A DNA stretch of 64,000 nt from positions 1-64,000 of the forward strand of contig NZ_PVYW01000016.1 in assembly GCF_003001675.1 (NCBI RefSeq). Reading direction: 5' to 3'. The notes beneath the pieces are model-generated. The model worked only from the letters and a program-made list of their open reading frames with translations. It was not told the origin of the DNA and ran no database searches. Position 1 is the first letter of the stretch. The number at the start of each line of letters is the position of its first letter. Source of the stretch: Cohnella sp. SGD-V74 (GTDB lineage: Bacteria; Bacillota; Bacilli; Paenibacillales; Paenibacillaceae). The translations under genes and the position numbers were made by a program. Positions 17,315-25,877 of this stretch are shown here, in pieces.

Positions 17315-18208
17315 TTGCGTTCCTACATCAAGCTGACGCGGGAAGACCGGATCGTGAACGCGACGGTGACGATTTTCGGCATTGTGGCGTTTCTGGCTAC
17401 CTTTTATCCGCTGTATTACTTGCTGATCTATTCGCTGAACGATCCGGTCGACGCGGCCGGAGGCGGGCTGTACTGGTTTCCGAGGCAGTTTACGTTCGAT
17501 AATTACGCCGTTATTTTTCGCGACGAGCAGCTGCTTAATTCATTCCTGCTGACGGTCGCGCGGACGGCGCTCGGCACGCTGACCGGCGTGCTGTTCACGG
17601 CGATGGGCGCGTACGCCTTGTCCAAATCGCGGCTGGTGTTCCGCAAAACGTATTCGATGATCGGACTGGTGACGATGTACGTCAGCGGCGGACTGATTCC
17701 AACCTACCTGCTGCTGCAAAAGCTCCATCTGCTCAATACGTTCTGGGTGTATATTATCCCGTCGTTGTTCAATATTTTCAACGCGCTGCTGTTTATGGCT
17801 TTTTTCCGGCAATTGCCGGAGGAGCTGGAGGAGTCCGCGAAGGTGGACGGCAGCGGGGACTTCTATATTTTCGCCAGAATCATTCTGCCGCTGTCGAAGC
17901 CGGTGCTGGCGACGGTCGCCCTGTTCGTGGCCGTCAACCATTGGAACGATTGGTTCAGCTCCGCCTACTTCGTCTCGAACCAGCAGCTGTGGACGCTGCC
18001 GACGATTATCGTGCGCATGCTGTCCGACACGGCGATTATCGAGAACATGCAGAGCCTGCCGCCGAACATGAGGATGGACCCGCTGTCCACGCTGATGGCG
18101 ATCAAATACGCGACGCTGATCGTGACGGTGCTGCCGATTACGCTCGTGTATCCGTTCATTCAGAAGTATTTCGTGCAGGGCATGATGGTCGGGGCTATCA
18201 AAGCTTAA
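17315..18208 (+). CDS. YtcP/LplC-type sugar ABC transporter permease
   Basis: Second permease of the importer, 297 residues, six membrane segments (IVNATVTIFGIVAFLATFYPL near the start) and an EAA-like loop EESAKVDGSGDFYIFARIIL at about 172-191. TTG start behind AAAGGAGGGAGCGGAC. Lies 29 bp after the first permease. The C-terminus (FVQGMMVGAIKA) is the standard YtcP ending. Confidence 0.92.
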   Translation: MRSYIKLTREDRIVNATVTIFGIVAFLATFYPLYYLLIYSLNDPVDAAGGGLYWFPRQFTFDNYAVIFRDEQLLNSFLLTVARTALGTLTGVLFTAMGAYALSKSRLVFRKTYSMIGLVTMYVSGGLIPTYLLLQKLHLLNTFWVYIIPSLFNIFNALLFMAFFRQLPEELEESAKVDGSGDFYIFARIILPLSKPVLATVALFVAVNHWNDWFSSAYFVSNQQLWTLPTIIVRMLSDTAIIENMQSLPPNMRMDPLSTLMAIKYATLIVTVLPITLVYPFIQKYFVQGMMVGAIKA

Positions 18209-18214
18209 CCGCGT

Positions 18215-18244
18215 TATCACGAGTCCGTTCACGGACTTCTGATA
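18215..18244 (+). other. Intercistronic stem-loop
   Basis: TATCA-CG-AGTCCG-TTCA-CGGACT-TC-TGATA forms a compact hairpin between the second permease and the binding-protein gene. Such hairpins often adjust the ratio of binding protein to permease by mRNA processing or attenuation. Confidence 0.5.
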
Positions 18245-18278
18245 GATTTGTTTTATCACACAAGGGGAGGACTTATCG

Positions 18279-19961
18279 ATGAAAAAAACGTTCAAAAGCC
18301 GGTCCGCGCTGCTGCTTGCGGGAGTCGTAGCCGCAACGCTGGTGGCCGGATGCTCCGGCGGCAAGGACAATACCAACGCTTCTTCGCAGCCGCCGGCCTC
18401 GGGCACGTCTCCGTCGGCGTCCGCCGGCGGCGGACAGCAATCTCTTGAGCCGATCACGCTGAATCTGTATTCCGACCGCGCTTGGTACAGCGACTGGACG
18501 GGACCGGGGGCGAAGCGGATTTCGGAGAAGACCGGCGTGAGCTTTAACGTGAAGAAACCGGTTCAGGACGACGGCGACGGCAAGGACATTTCGCTGATGA
18601 TCGCCAGCAACAGCCTGCCGGACCTGATGGTCGTCGACCGCGGCAATAAAATGCTGGACCAACTCGTCGAAGGCGATTACCTGTACGCGATCGACGAACT
18701 GATCGACCAATACGCGCCGAACCTGCGGACGATTCTGAACGAGCAGTACGGTCCGGAGCTGCTGACGAATTTCGCGGAGTCGGACGGGCATACGTACAAG
18801 CTTATCTCCGGCTACCAGACGGAAAAATATTTGGAGCAGGCGCAGAAGAACGCGGGCCTCGCGCCGGTATGGCTGCCTCAGCTCGTCGTGCGCAAAGATT
18901 ATTACGACGAGATCGGCCGCCCGGACACGTCCAGCCCGGAGAAGTTCATGGCCGCGCTGGAGCAGATGGCCGAGAAGCACCCGGACAAAATTCCGTATCT
19001 TGGAGACAAGAGCCAGCATTCCGACGACTTGGGCTGGTTCGCGCCTCAGTTCGGCGTCGCGCCGTACTACGTGGACGGGGATCAAGTGAAGAGCACGATC
19101 CACGATCCGAAGTGGAAGGAAATGATCAAGTACGGTTTTCAGCTTGCCGGCAAAGGCTTGCTGACCAAGGAATCATTCGTCAATACGAACGAAGTGACGG
19201 GGCAGAAGGTCGCGGCCGGCGATTCGATCGTCTGGGCGTACAATTCGACGGCGGTGAACTCCGCGCCTCCGAAGGACAATCCGAACACGCAATTTGAGGT
19301 GCTGACTCCGTTCGCGGATTACATGTATCCGACGATTCCCCGGGGCTGGATGGCGCTCGTCATTCCGAAGAGCAACAAAAACCCGGAGCGCACAATCAAG
19401 CTGCTCGAGTACGCAGCTTCCAAGGAAGGGCAGGCGGATTTCTCGTTCGGCGTGGATGGAACAGGCGCGGACGACTTCAAGGATTTGGCCGAGGGCGCGC
19501 ATTTCTACTATGACGCTTCCGTCGCGAACGACTATTTCCCGCAAGGCAAGCCGACGCTGACAACGGGCTTTAACGACGCGCTGAACAACGATTGGGGCGG
19601 CACGTGGAAGCAGGCCGGACTCGGCGAGCCGATCATGCTGGTGACGAACTGGGCGGTGTCCAACACCGTGTTCTGGAATCCTGCGGACGAGGCCAAGGTT
19701 GCGTACGACCAAATGATGGCGCCGAAAATGAAGTTTTTCCCCGAGTTCGACTTCAAGATCGACAGCGCCAGCGATTTCGGCATTATCGAGGCCAAGATCA
19801 AGACGCTTCGCGCCGACTACATGCCCAAGCTCGTGTTCGCGCAGTCCGAGAACGAATTCGAAACGCTGTTCGCCGATATGCTGAAGAAGGCGGAAGGGCT
19901 GAGCGTCGACAAGCTGGAAGCGGAATACACGCGGCAATACGCGATATTGAAAGCGAAATAA
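18279..19961 (+). CDS. Sugar ABC transporter solute-binding lipoprotein (LplA type)
   Basis: 560 residues. Lipoprotein signal peptide MKKTFKSRSALLLAGVVAATLVAGC with lipobox VAGC (Cys25), followed by a Ser/Thr/Pro/Gly-rich tether, then a family 1 binding-protein fold (LPDLMVVDRGNKMLDQLVEG, WMALVIPKSNKNPERTIKLLEY). The length fits the long LplA group used for oligosaccharides. Ribosome binding site AAGGGGAGGA. Placed after both permeases and before the GH101-like gene. The ligand is probably a glycan fragment processed by the neighbouring enzymes. Confidence 0.92.
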   Translation: MKKTFKSRSALLLAGVVAATLVAGCSGGKDNTNASSQPPASGTSPSASAGGGQQSLEPITLNLYSDRAWYSDWTGPGAKRISEKTGVSFNVKKPVQDDGDGKDISLMIASNSLPDLMVVDRGNKMLDQLVEGDYLYAIDELIDQYAPNLRTILNEQYGPELLTNFAESDGHTYKLISGYQTEKYLEQAQKNAGLAPVWLPQLVVRKDYYDEIGRPDTSSPEKFMAALEQMAEKHPDKIPYLGDKSQHSDDLGWFAPQFGVAPYYVDGDQVKSTIHDPKWKEMIKYGFQLAGKGLLTKESFVNTNEVTGQKVAAGDSIVWAYNSTAVNSAPPKDNPNTQFEVLTPFADYMYPTIPRGWMALVIPKSNKNPERTIKLLEYAASKEGQADFSFGVDGTGADDFKDLAEGAHFYYDASVANDYFPQGKPTLTTGFNDALNNDWGGTWKQAGLGEPIMLVTNWAVSNTVFWNPADEAKVAYDQMMAPKMKFFPEFDFKIDSASDFGIIEAKIKTLRADYMPKLVFAQSENEFETLFADMLKKAEGLSVDKLEAEYTRQYAILKAK

Positions 19962-19997
19962 GGCAATTTGCAATAGGAACGGAGCGGAGGAAACGGA

Positions 19998-22043
19998 ATG
20001 CATACGCTGGAAAACGAATGGCTGGCCGTCGCGCTGTACGGCTGGCCGGGCGTTCGGGAATATGTGTACAAGCCGACGGGAACGAGGCTGGCCGGCAGCG
20101 GTCCGGACGGCAGGCTCGCCGTGAACGGGATGGAGCTGGAGTGGGACGAGTGGGACATCGACGCTCGTCCGTCCTCGGACGGAACGGCGGTCAGCTATCG
20201 TATGGGGCTGCGGCGTCTGGCACTGCGGATCACGGTTGAATATCGGCTGGAGAAGCAGACGCTCGCCGTCAAGGTGACGGTAGAGGACGATCCTGAGGCG
20301 GCGCTGAAGAAGCTCGATTGGATGCGCCTGCCGCTGCTGTCGTGCGACGATCCTTCGTTCTCGTTCGACCGGACCGAGGTGCGGCAGAAAAGCTGGAGGC
20401 TGATCCCGGGCGGCGGCAGAGGCTTGTACGACCGGGAGCGGGTTCGGGACCGGATCGGGGACGCCGTTCCCGATTCGGCCGAAGTGCCGACGATGCACGC
20501 GTGCGCGTTTGACGGAAATCTGTGCGGCTTCGTGCAGACGAATTATCCGGTGCTTCCTCTGCTGACCCGCGTATCGGAGGATTCGCGTTATCCCGGCCGC
20601 GGGGGCGGGTTCTCGATAACGCCCAACACGTATCAATATCGGGCTCGGGAGCGGACGATGGAGCCGCTGGAGCTTGCGGTCGTGTTTCTGGAGGACATCA
20701 ACGGCGACGGGGCGGCGGACGATTGCGACTACCATCTGTGGCTCAACCGTCAGTTTCCGGATGCGGACCCGCTGTACAAGAAGGCGATCTGGTATCAGGT
20801 GTTTAACGCGGAAAAGGATCGCGGCGTGCTGACGACGTTTAAGGAGACGCTGGAGATCATCCGGCAAATTCATCACGTGACGGGCGGCGTTCCGCAGATC
20901 GCTTATTTGATCGGCTGGCAGTTCGACGGACACGATACGGGTTATCCTTCGCTCAACCGCGTTAACCCGAAGCTTGCCGAAAACCCGGAACGGGCGGAAG
21001 AGGAACTGCGGGAGCTGGTGCGTCGCGCCAAGGAAGAATACGACTGCATCGTCAGCTACCATATTAATCTCGATGACGCGTACGTCGACGCGCCGGACTG
21101 GGACCCGGCCATTCTGAGCCGCGACCCGGACGGAGCGGAGCGACTGTGGCTGGATACGCCCAAGCAGCGGGCTTATCACATTAGTCATACGAAAGATGTG
21201 GAGAGCGGACAGATCTTCCGCCGGATCGACGATTTTCTGCGGGCGGTTCCCGTCGAGCGTACCGTGCAGGTCGATGCGTTCCGCAACACGAACGCCAGCT
21301 GGGAGGCGGACGGCAGCTATATCGGTCCGCTGGAGGAGCTCGTCTGCGGGATGCAGCCGATTCTCGCCTATTTCCGCGACAAGGGGATCGACGTGTCGAC
21401 GGAGGGGCTGAACGGCATGCCGATCGAGGACAGCGGCGTGTTCAGCGCTTATTGGCACTATTCGCCGTCGCTGCTGTACCACGGCAAAATTGTCGGCGGC
21501 GGCAGCGTCGACATGAATGCGATCGCCTGGGGCAAGGGCGCTTCGTTCGACTCGGACGTGCTCTATCGCGGCGAGCCGACGAGGCTTCTCGGGGAGCAGT
21601 TTCTGGCGAATGATTTCGAGTCGAAGCGGGACCAGGTCGTCGATATTATTTACTTGGGCTCGATGCTCTACCAGTTCTATCTGGAGCGGGAAATGGCGGA
21701 ATGGCGGGAGGACGGGCGGCGCATCTACATCCGCTACTCCGACGGCGTGACCGTGGACATCGACAAGGCGGAGGAACGGCTTGCTGTGCGTTGGGGCCAG
21801 GTGACGGTCGCCTTGGACGGGGATCGATTCGTTCCGCTCGGCGACCGGATTTACGCGTACAGCCGGGACGGATTGGACCGCGAGTGGACGCTGCCCGAGC
21901 ACTGGCGCGGCGGCGGGTTCGCCGCTTACCGGATGTCCGGCGAGGGCCGGGAACGGATCGCCGAATACCCGGCGGGCTCGTCGTCGGTTCGGCTGCGGCT
22001 GGAGCCTCGCGTTCCGGTTATTTTGGAGAAGCTTGCGGATTAA
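19998..22043 (+). CDS. Short GH101-like protein (endo-alpha-N-acetylgalactosaminidase family)
   Basis: 681 residues. An N-terminal beta-sandwich (galactose-mutarotase-like, about 1-255) is followed by a barrel with YLIGWQFDGHDTGYPSLNRV, SYHINLDDAYVD, VQVDAFRNTNAS (Asp426, candidate nucleophile) and GIDVSTEGLNG (Glu469, candidate acid/base). Order and spacing resemble the catalytic core of GH101 enzymes, which release Gal-beta-1,3-GalNAc from serine/threonine. Classical GH101 proteins are secreted and exceed 1000 residues; this one has no signal peptide and lacks the accessory domains, so it probably works inside the cell on an imported glycan. Specificity is an inference. Confidence 0.68.
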   Translation: MHTLENEWLAVALYGWPGVREYVYKPTGTRLAGSGPDGRLAVNGMELEWDEWDIDARPSSDGTAVSYRMGLRRLALRITVEYRLEKQTLAVKVTVEDDPEAALKKLDWMRLPLLSCDDPSFSFDRTEVRQKSWRLIPGGGRGLYDRERVRDRIGDAVPDSAEVPTMHACAFDGNLCGFVQTNYPVLPLLTRVSEDSRYPGRGGGFSITPNTYQYRARERTMEPLELAVVFLEDINGDGAADDCDYHLWLNRQFPDADPLYKKAIWYQVFNAEKDRGVLTTFKETLEIIRQIHHVTGGVPQIAYLIGWQFDGHDTGYPSLNRVNPKLAENPERAEEELRELVRRAKEEYDCIVSYHINLDDAYVDAPDWDPAILSRDPDGAERLWLDTPKQRAYHISHTKDVESGQIFRRIDDFLRAVPVERTVQVDAFRNTNASWEADGSYIGPLEELVCGMQPILAYFRDKGIDVSTEGLNGMPIEDSGVFSAYWHYSPSLLYHGKIVGGGSVDMNAIAWGKGASFDSDVLYRGEPTRLLGEQFLANDFESKRDQVVDIIYLGSMLYQFYLEREMAEWREDGRRIYIRYSDGVTVDIDKAEERLAVRWGQVTVALDGDRFVPLGDRIYAYSRDGLDREWTLPEHWRGGGFAAYRMSGEGRERIAEYPAGSSSVRLRLEPRVPVILEKLAD

Positions 22044-22069
22044 CGGCAAAGGGGCAGGCGCAGGACAGA

Positions 22070-22175
22070 GCAAGACGGTGCAAGACGATGCAAGGACACG
22101 ACAAAGCGGGATAGCGGAGCAAGATTGTGCAAGGATACGACAAAGCGGGACGATGGAATAAGGCGGTGCAAGGAC
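22070..22175. repeat. Short direct repeats
   Basis: GTGCAAGGAYACGACAAAGC-like segments recur near 22088 and 22127, with a weaker third near 22167, between the GH101-like gene and the terminator. No coding frame of interest. Confidence 0.5.
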
Positions 22176-22186
22176 GCGAACACGAC

Positions 22187-22239
22187 AAAACAGGACGGGG
22201 CGGTGCATGCTTGGCATGTTATCCGCCTCGTCCTGTTTT
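22187..22239. terminator. Bidirectional terminator between converging genes
   Basis: AAAACAGGACGGGGCGG (22187-22203) pairs with CCGCCTCGTCCTGTTTT (22223-22239), 16 of 17 positions. A-rich on one side and T-rich on the other, it can end transcription of the GH101-like gene and of the minus-strand gene that ends at 22259. Confidence 0.85.
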
Positions 22240-22258
22240 CGTTGTTGCGTTGGGGGGA

Positions 22259-22930
22259 CTATTCCAATGAAGCCAGGAGAGCCTTCATACGCTCGGGAAT
22301 TTCCCGGCGCAGCTCGCTCCAGGGAACGAAAACGTCGGGCGTCCATTCGTGCGGCACGTAGTCAAAGCTCGGGCGGAAGGCGAACGTGCGCAGATGGCGT
22401 TCGGACAGCTCGTCGTCGCGCCCGCCTCTTTTGAATTCCCCGCGAAACATGGAGGGCTCGAGCAGCCCTTCCTTGCCCGCCTCCTCCATGCAGCACGTTT
22501 CCACGTTCGGCAGCAGGCGGAATACTTCCTCCAGCGGAGACATGGCATGCTTGCCCGGCTGGGAGTACAACTTGACGCGGCCGTCTTCCGTCACATTGCT
22601 GCGGTCCCGCAGCAGGCCGACCAGATATCGGCCGTGGAAGCTGCCTTCGCAGCCGACGATCCGGCCGTCATGGCCGACGTAAATCCACACATGCTCCAGC
22701 TCGTACAGGTGCTGAATGTCATAGTCCCAGTAAATGGCGTACTCGATGGCGAGGCGGACGCGTTCCGGATCGATCTCGACCGTGCGGTCGAACGACGGGG
22801 ACGGAGCGGTCGCTTCGAATACCGTGACTCCGACGCGAATGGGCTTGAACGGCTCCAGACGGTCCATGTACAAAATCGGGGCGACGCGCTGCACCGTGTC
22901 CCAGTGAGGGGAAAGCTCGGATTGGCTCAT
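22259..22930 (-). CDS. Conserved-looking protein of unknown function, divergent from iolD
   Basis: About 223 residues; family not recognised. ATG 22930-22928 is chosen because GGGAGG lies 8 bases before it; the frame also opens at 22975. Features: VQRVAPILYMDRLEPFKPIR, WDYDIQHLYELEHVWIYVGH, GCEGSFHGRY and SFDYVPHEWTPDVFVPWSEL. Many His, Trp and acidic residues suggest a soluble, perhaps metal-binding, protein; no signal peptide or membrane segment. It shares the promoter region with the inositol operon, including the AAGCGCTT palindromes, so it may be part of the same regulon. Confidence 0.75.
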   Translation of the reverse strand: MSQSELSPHWDTVQRVAPILYMDRLEPFKPIRVGVTVFEATAPSPSFDRTVEIDPERVRLAIEYAIYWDYDIQHLYELEHVWIYVGHDGRIVGCEGSFHGRYLVGLLRDRSNVTEDGRVKLYSQPGKHAMSPLEEVFRLLPNVETCCMEEAGKEGLLEPSMFRGEFKRGGRDDELSERHLRTFAFRPSFDYVPHEWTPDVFVPWSELRREIPERMKALLASLE

Positions 22931-22960
22931 TTTCGGAATCCTCCCGGCAAAATTGATGAT

Positions 22961-22988
22961 TGATTTGATTCGCACTTCTATGTATCAT
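22961..22988 (+). promoter_or_regulatory. Promoter of the inositol (iol) operon
   Basis: TTGATT (22961-22966), 16 bp spacer, TATCAT (22983-22988). The first LacI-type palindrome begins 4 bp after the -10, i.e. over the expected start of transcription, as in a repressed promoter. Confidence 0.55.
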
Positions 22989-22992
22989 TACA

Positions 22993-23004
22993 TTAAGCGC
23001 TTTA
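22993..23004. promoter_or_regulatory. LacI-type operator 1 of the iol operon
   Basis: TTAAGCGCTTTA is a near-perfect dyad with the central CG usual for LacI-family sites. A second copy is centred 58 bp downstream, and the same core occurs at 31644. Confidence 0.65.
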
Positions 23005-23050
23005 CTTAACATTATACAGCATTAAATAAATTTATTAAAGCGTAGTCATT

Positions 23051-23062
23051 ATAAGCGCTTAA
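23051..23062. promoter_or_regulatory. LacI-type operator 2 of the iol operon
   Basis: ATAAGCGCTTAA, the same AAGCGCTT core as operator 1, lies just before the iolD ribosome binding site. Paired operators 58 bp apart could allow looping by the LacI regulator encoded at 30428. Confidence 0.65.
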
Positions 23063-23085
23063 CTGAGCAGATTGGAGAGAATGCC

Positions 23086-24951
23086 ATGAGTACGATCCGC
23101 TTGACGATGGCGCAGGCGCTCATCAAATTTCTGGATCAGCAGTACATCTCCGCGGACGGAGTGGAGACGAAGTTCGTCACCGGCATTATGGGCATATTCG
23201 GTCACGGCAACGTGACGGGCATCGGCGAGGCGCTGGAGCGCAGTCCCGGCAATCTGACGTACGTGCAAGGCAAGAACGAGCAGGGGATGGCCCACGCGGC
23301 CGCCGCTTACGCCAAACAATCTTTGCGCAGAAGAATCTATGCCTGCACGTCCTCAATCGGGCCCGGCGCCTTGAATATGGTGACCGCGGCGGGAACGGCG
23401 ACGGTTAACCGCATTCCGCTGCTCCTGCTGCCAGGGGACAACTTTGCATCGCGGCAGCCGGACCCGGTGCTGCAGCAATTGGAGGCGAGCCACGATTACA
23501 CGGTGTCGGCGACGGACTGCTTTAAGCCGGTCAGCAAATATTGGGACCGGATCGTCCGTCCGGAGCAACTGATGACGGCGGCGCTGAACGCCATGCGGGT
23601 ATTGACCGATCCGGCCGAAACCGGCACGGTCACGCTCGCGCTGCCCCAGGATGTGCAGACGGAGGCGTACGATTACCCGCTCTCTTTCTTCGAGAAGCGC
23701 GTATACGAGCTGGAGCGGCAGCAGCCGGCCGCGAGCGCGCTGGCCAAAGCCGCCGCGCTCGTTCGTTCGAAGCGCCGGCCGCTGATCGTCGCCGGCGGAG
23801 GCGTGCAATATTCCGGCGCGACGGCAGAGCTGGCCGCGTTCGCCGAGAAGTTCGGCATCCCGGTCGCGGAGACGCAGGCGGGCAAAGGCTCGCTGCCGTG
23901 GAGCCATCCGCTGAGCGTCGGCGGGATCGGCGTCACGGGCGGACTCGCCGCCAACAAGCTGGCCAAGGACGCGGACTTGATCATCGGCATCGGAACCCGT
24001 TATTCCGACTTCACGACCGCGTCCAAGTCCGCCTTCGCCAATCCTGAGGCGAGCTTCCTGAACGTGAACGTCAATCGGATGGACGCCGTCAAGCTGGACG
24101 GGGCGGCGCTGATCGGGGATGCGAAGATGGCGATCCGGCTGCTCGGCGAAGCGTTGGAGGAAGCGGGCTATGCGGCCGGATACGCCCAAGGAGAGATTGC
24201 CCGTGTCAGGGACGAGTGGAACGGCGAGGTCGACCGGCTGTACGCGATCGAGCGGGAGGACGGCCTCGCCCAGACGCGGGCGCTCGGCGTCGTCAACGAG
24301 ACGATCGGCGATGAGGCCGTCATTGTCTGCGCGGCGGGCAGCTTGCCGGGCGACTTGCAGCGCTTGTGGCGTCCGGGCAATTCGCGCGGCTACCATATGG
24401 AATACGGATTTTCCTGCATGGGGTACGAGGTGAGCGGCGCGTTCGGCGTTGCGCTGGCCGAGCCCGATCGGGAGGTATACGCATTCGTCGGCGACGGCAG
24501 CTACCTGATGCTGCACTCCGAACTGGTGACGAGCCTGCAGGAAGGCCGCAAGCTGACGGTGCTGCTGTTCGACAATCATGGCTTCCAGTGCATTCACAAT
24601 TTGCAGCGCGGTCACGGCAGCGACGGCTTCGGCAACGAATTCCGCTACCGCGAGCTGTCGACCGGCCGTTATACCGGCGCGCCGATGCCGATCGACTTCG
24701 CGGCCCACGCCCGCAGTTTGGGCGCCGCCGCTTACAAAGCCGGTTCCGCCGAGGAGCTTCGCGAGGCGCTGCGGCAGGCGAAGCAGGAGACGAGAACGAC
24801 GCTGATCGAAATTTCCGTCCTGCCGGGCACGAATACGGACGGCTACGAATCCTGGTGGAATGTCGGCGTTCCGGAGGTGTCCGCAAGCCCGAAGGTCGTG
24901 CAGGCACACGAGGAAATGAACAAGCAAAAATCTCAGGCGAGAGCTTACTAG
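23086..24951 (+). CDS. iolD: 3D-(3,5/4)-trihydroxycyclohexane-1,2-dione hydrolase
   Basis: Thiamine diphosphate enzyme that opens the ring of diketo-inositol to 5-deoxy-glucuronate, third step of myo-inositol catabolism. 621 residues, typical length. Start MSTIRLTMAQALIKFLDQQY and GIMGIFGHGNVTGIGEAL are IolD hallmarks. Glu65 (GKNEQGMAHAA) is the cofactor-activating Glu, and GDGSYLMLHSELVTS (from 470) begins the ThDP-Mg motif. Ribosome binding site GGAGAG. First gene of iolD-E-C-A-G-B and directly downstream of two LacI-type operators. Confidence 0.96.
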   Translation: MSTIRLTMAQALIKFLDQQYISADGVETKFVTGIMGIFGHGNVTGIGEALERSPGNLTYVQGKNEQGMAHAAAAYAKQSLRRRIYACTSSIGPGALNMVTAAGTATVNRIPLLLLPGDNFASRQPDPVLQQLEASHDYTVSATDCFKPVSKYWDRIVRPEQLMTAALNAMRVLTDPAETGTVTLALPQDVQTEAYDYPLSFFEKRVYELERQQPAASALAKAAALVRSKRRPLIVAGGGVQYSGATAELAAFAEKFGIPVAETQAGKGSLPWSHPLSVGGIGVTGGLAANKLAKDADLIIGIGTRYSDFTTASKSAFANPEASFLNVNVNRMDAVKLDGAALIGDAKMAIRLLGEALEEAGYAAGYAQGEIARVRDEWNGEVDRLYAIEREDGLAQTRALGVVNETIGDEAVIVCAAGSLPGDLQRLWRPGNSRGYHMEYGFSCMGYEVSGAFGVALAEPDREVYAFVGDGSYLMLHSELVTSLQEGRKLTVLLFDNHGFQCIHNLQRGHGSDGFGNEFRYRELSTGRYTGAPMPIDFAAHARSLGAAAYKAGSAEELREALRQAKQETRTTLIEISVLPGTNTDGYESWWNVGVPEVSASPKVVQAHEEMNKQKSQARAY

Positions 24952-24964
24952 GAGGGTTTGGCGG

Positions 24965-25876
24965 ATGGCTTCATTTCCTTTTCGCTTGGGCATTCATCCG
25001 ATCAACTGGGTCGGAGAAGACGTTAAAGAGCACGGCGATGCGACGACTTACGAGCAAATTTTAGATGACATTCAGGTGCTGGGACTGACCGGGACGGAGA
25101 TGGGCCGCAAGTTCCCGACCGATATCGACTTGTTGAAAAAGGAACTGGCGCAGCGGAACATTCAGCTCGTCTCGCAGTGGAAATCGGTGCTGTTCTCCGA
25201 TCCGGCTTACCGGGAGAGCGAGCTGGCGGCGTTCCGCGAGCATGCTAAGTTTCTGAAGGAGATGGGCAGCCGGGTGATCAGCACGTGCGAGGTCGGAGGC
25301 TCCCTGCATTTCGATCCGCGGCGTACGCCGAATGAGAGCGAGGTTATCCCCCTCGACGACGCCGGCTGGGCTTCCCTCGCCGAAGGGCTGAACGCCGCCG
25401 GACGTATCGCCCGGGAATACGGGCTTAAGCTGACGTATCACCATCACGGGGGCACGGCGATCGAGGGGCCGGAGGAGATCGATCGGCTGATGGCGGAGAC
25501 GGACCCGGAGGCGGTGTTCCTGCTGTACGATACCGGCCATGCGCTGTACGGCGGGTCGGACCCGCTGGCGCTGCTGCGCAAGCATTACGATCGGATCGCC
25601 TACGTTCATCTGAAGGACGTGCGCGTGTCGAGGCTGGAGCAGGCGAGGGCGGAAAAGATTGACTTTGTCACCTGCATCAGGCGAGGCGTGTTCACCGTTC
25701 CCGGAGACGGGAACATCGATTTCCGTCCGATCATCGGCGAACTGGTTGCCAGAGGATACGACGGGTGGGCGCTCCTAGAAGGAGAACAGGACCCGGCGGA
25801 GCATCCGGCGCGCGAGTATGCGGCTCGGGCAATTGACTACTTGACCTCTTTGCTTCCGGCGAAGGAGGGCGAATGA
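24965..25876 (+). CDS. iolE: Inosose dehydratase
   Basis: Dehydrates 2-keto-myo-inositol (scyllo-inosose) to the diketone used by IolD. 303 residues with the TIM-barrel fold of the xylose isomerase-like superfamily: start FRLGIHPINWVGEDVKEHGD, metal-binding region TYHHHGGTAIEGPEEID, DTGHALYGG, AYVHLKDVR. Only 13 bp after iolD and 1 bp before iolC, so clearly co-transcribed. Confidence 0.95.
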   Translation: MASFPFRLGIHPINWVGEDVKEHGDATTYEQILDDIQVLGLTGTEMGRKFPTDIDLLKKELAQRNIQLVSQWKSVLFSDPAYRESELAAFREHAKFLKEMGSRVISTCEVGGSLHFDPRRTPNESEVIPLDDAGWASLAEGLNAAGRIAREYGLKLTYHHHGGTAIEGPEEIDRLMAETDPEAVFLLYDTGHALYGGSDPLALLRKHYDRIAYVHLKDVRVSRLEQARAEKIDFVTCIRRGVFTVPGDGNIDFRPIIGELVARGYDGWALLEGEQDPAEHPAREYAARAIDYLTSLLPAKEGE

Positions 25877-25877
25877 G

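Noticed and set aside
19173..22346. A 1057-residue open frame antisense to the binding protein and GH101-like genes
   Set aside because: Low-complexity Arg/Val-rich translation, no ribosome binding site, and both sense genes have convincing motifs.
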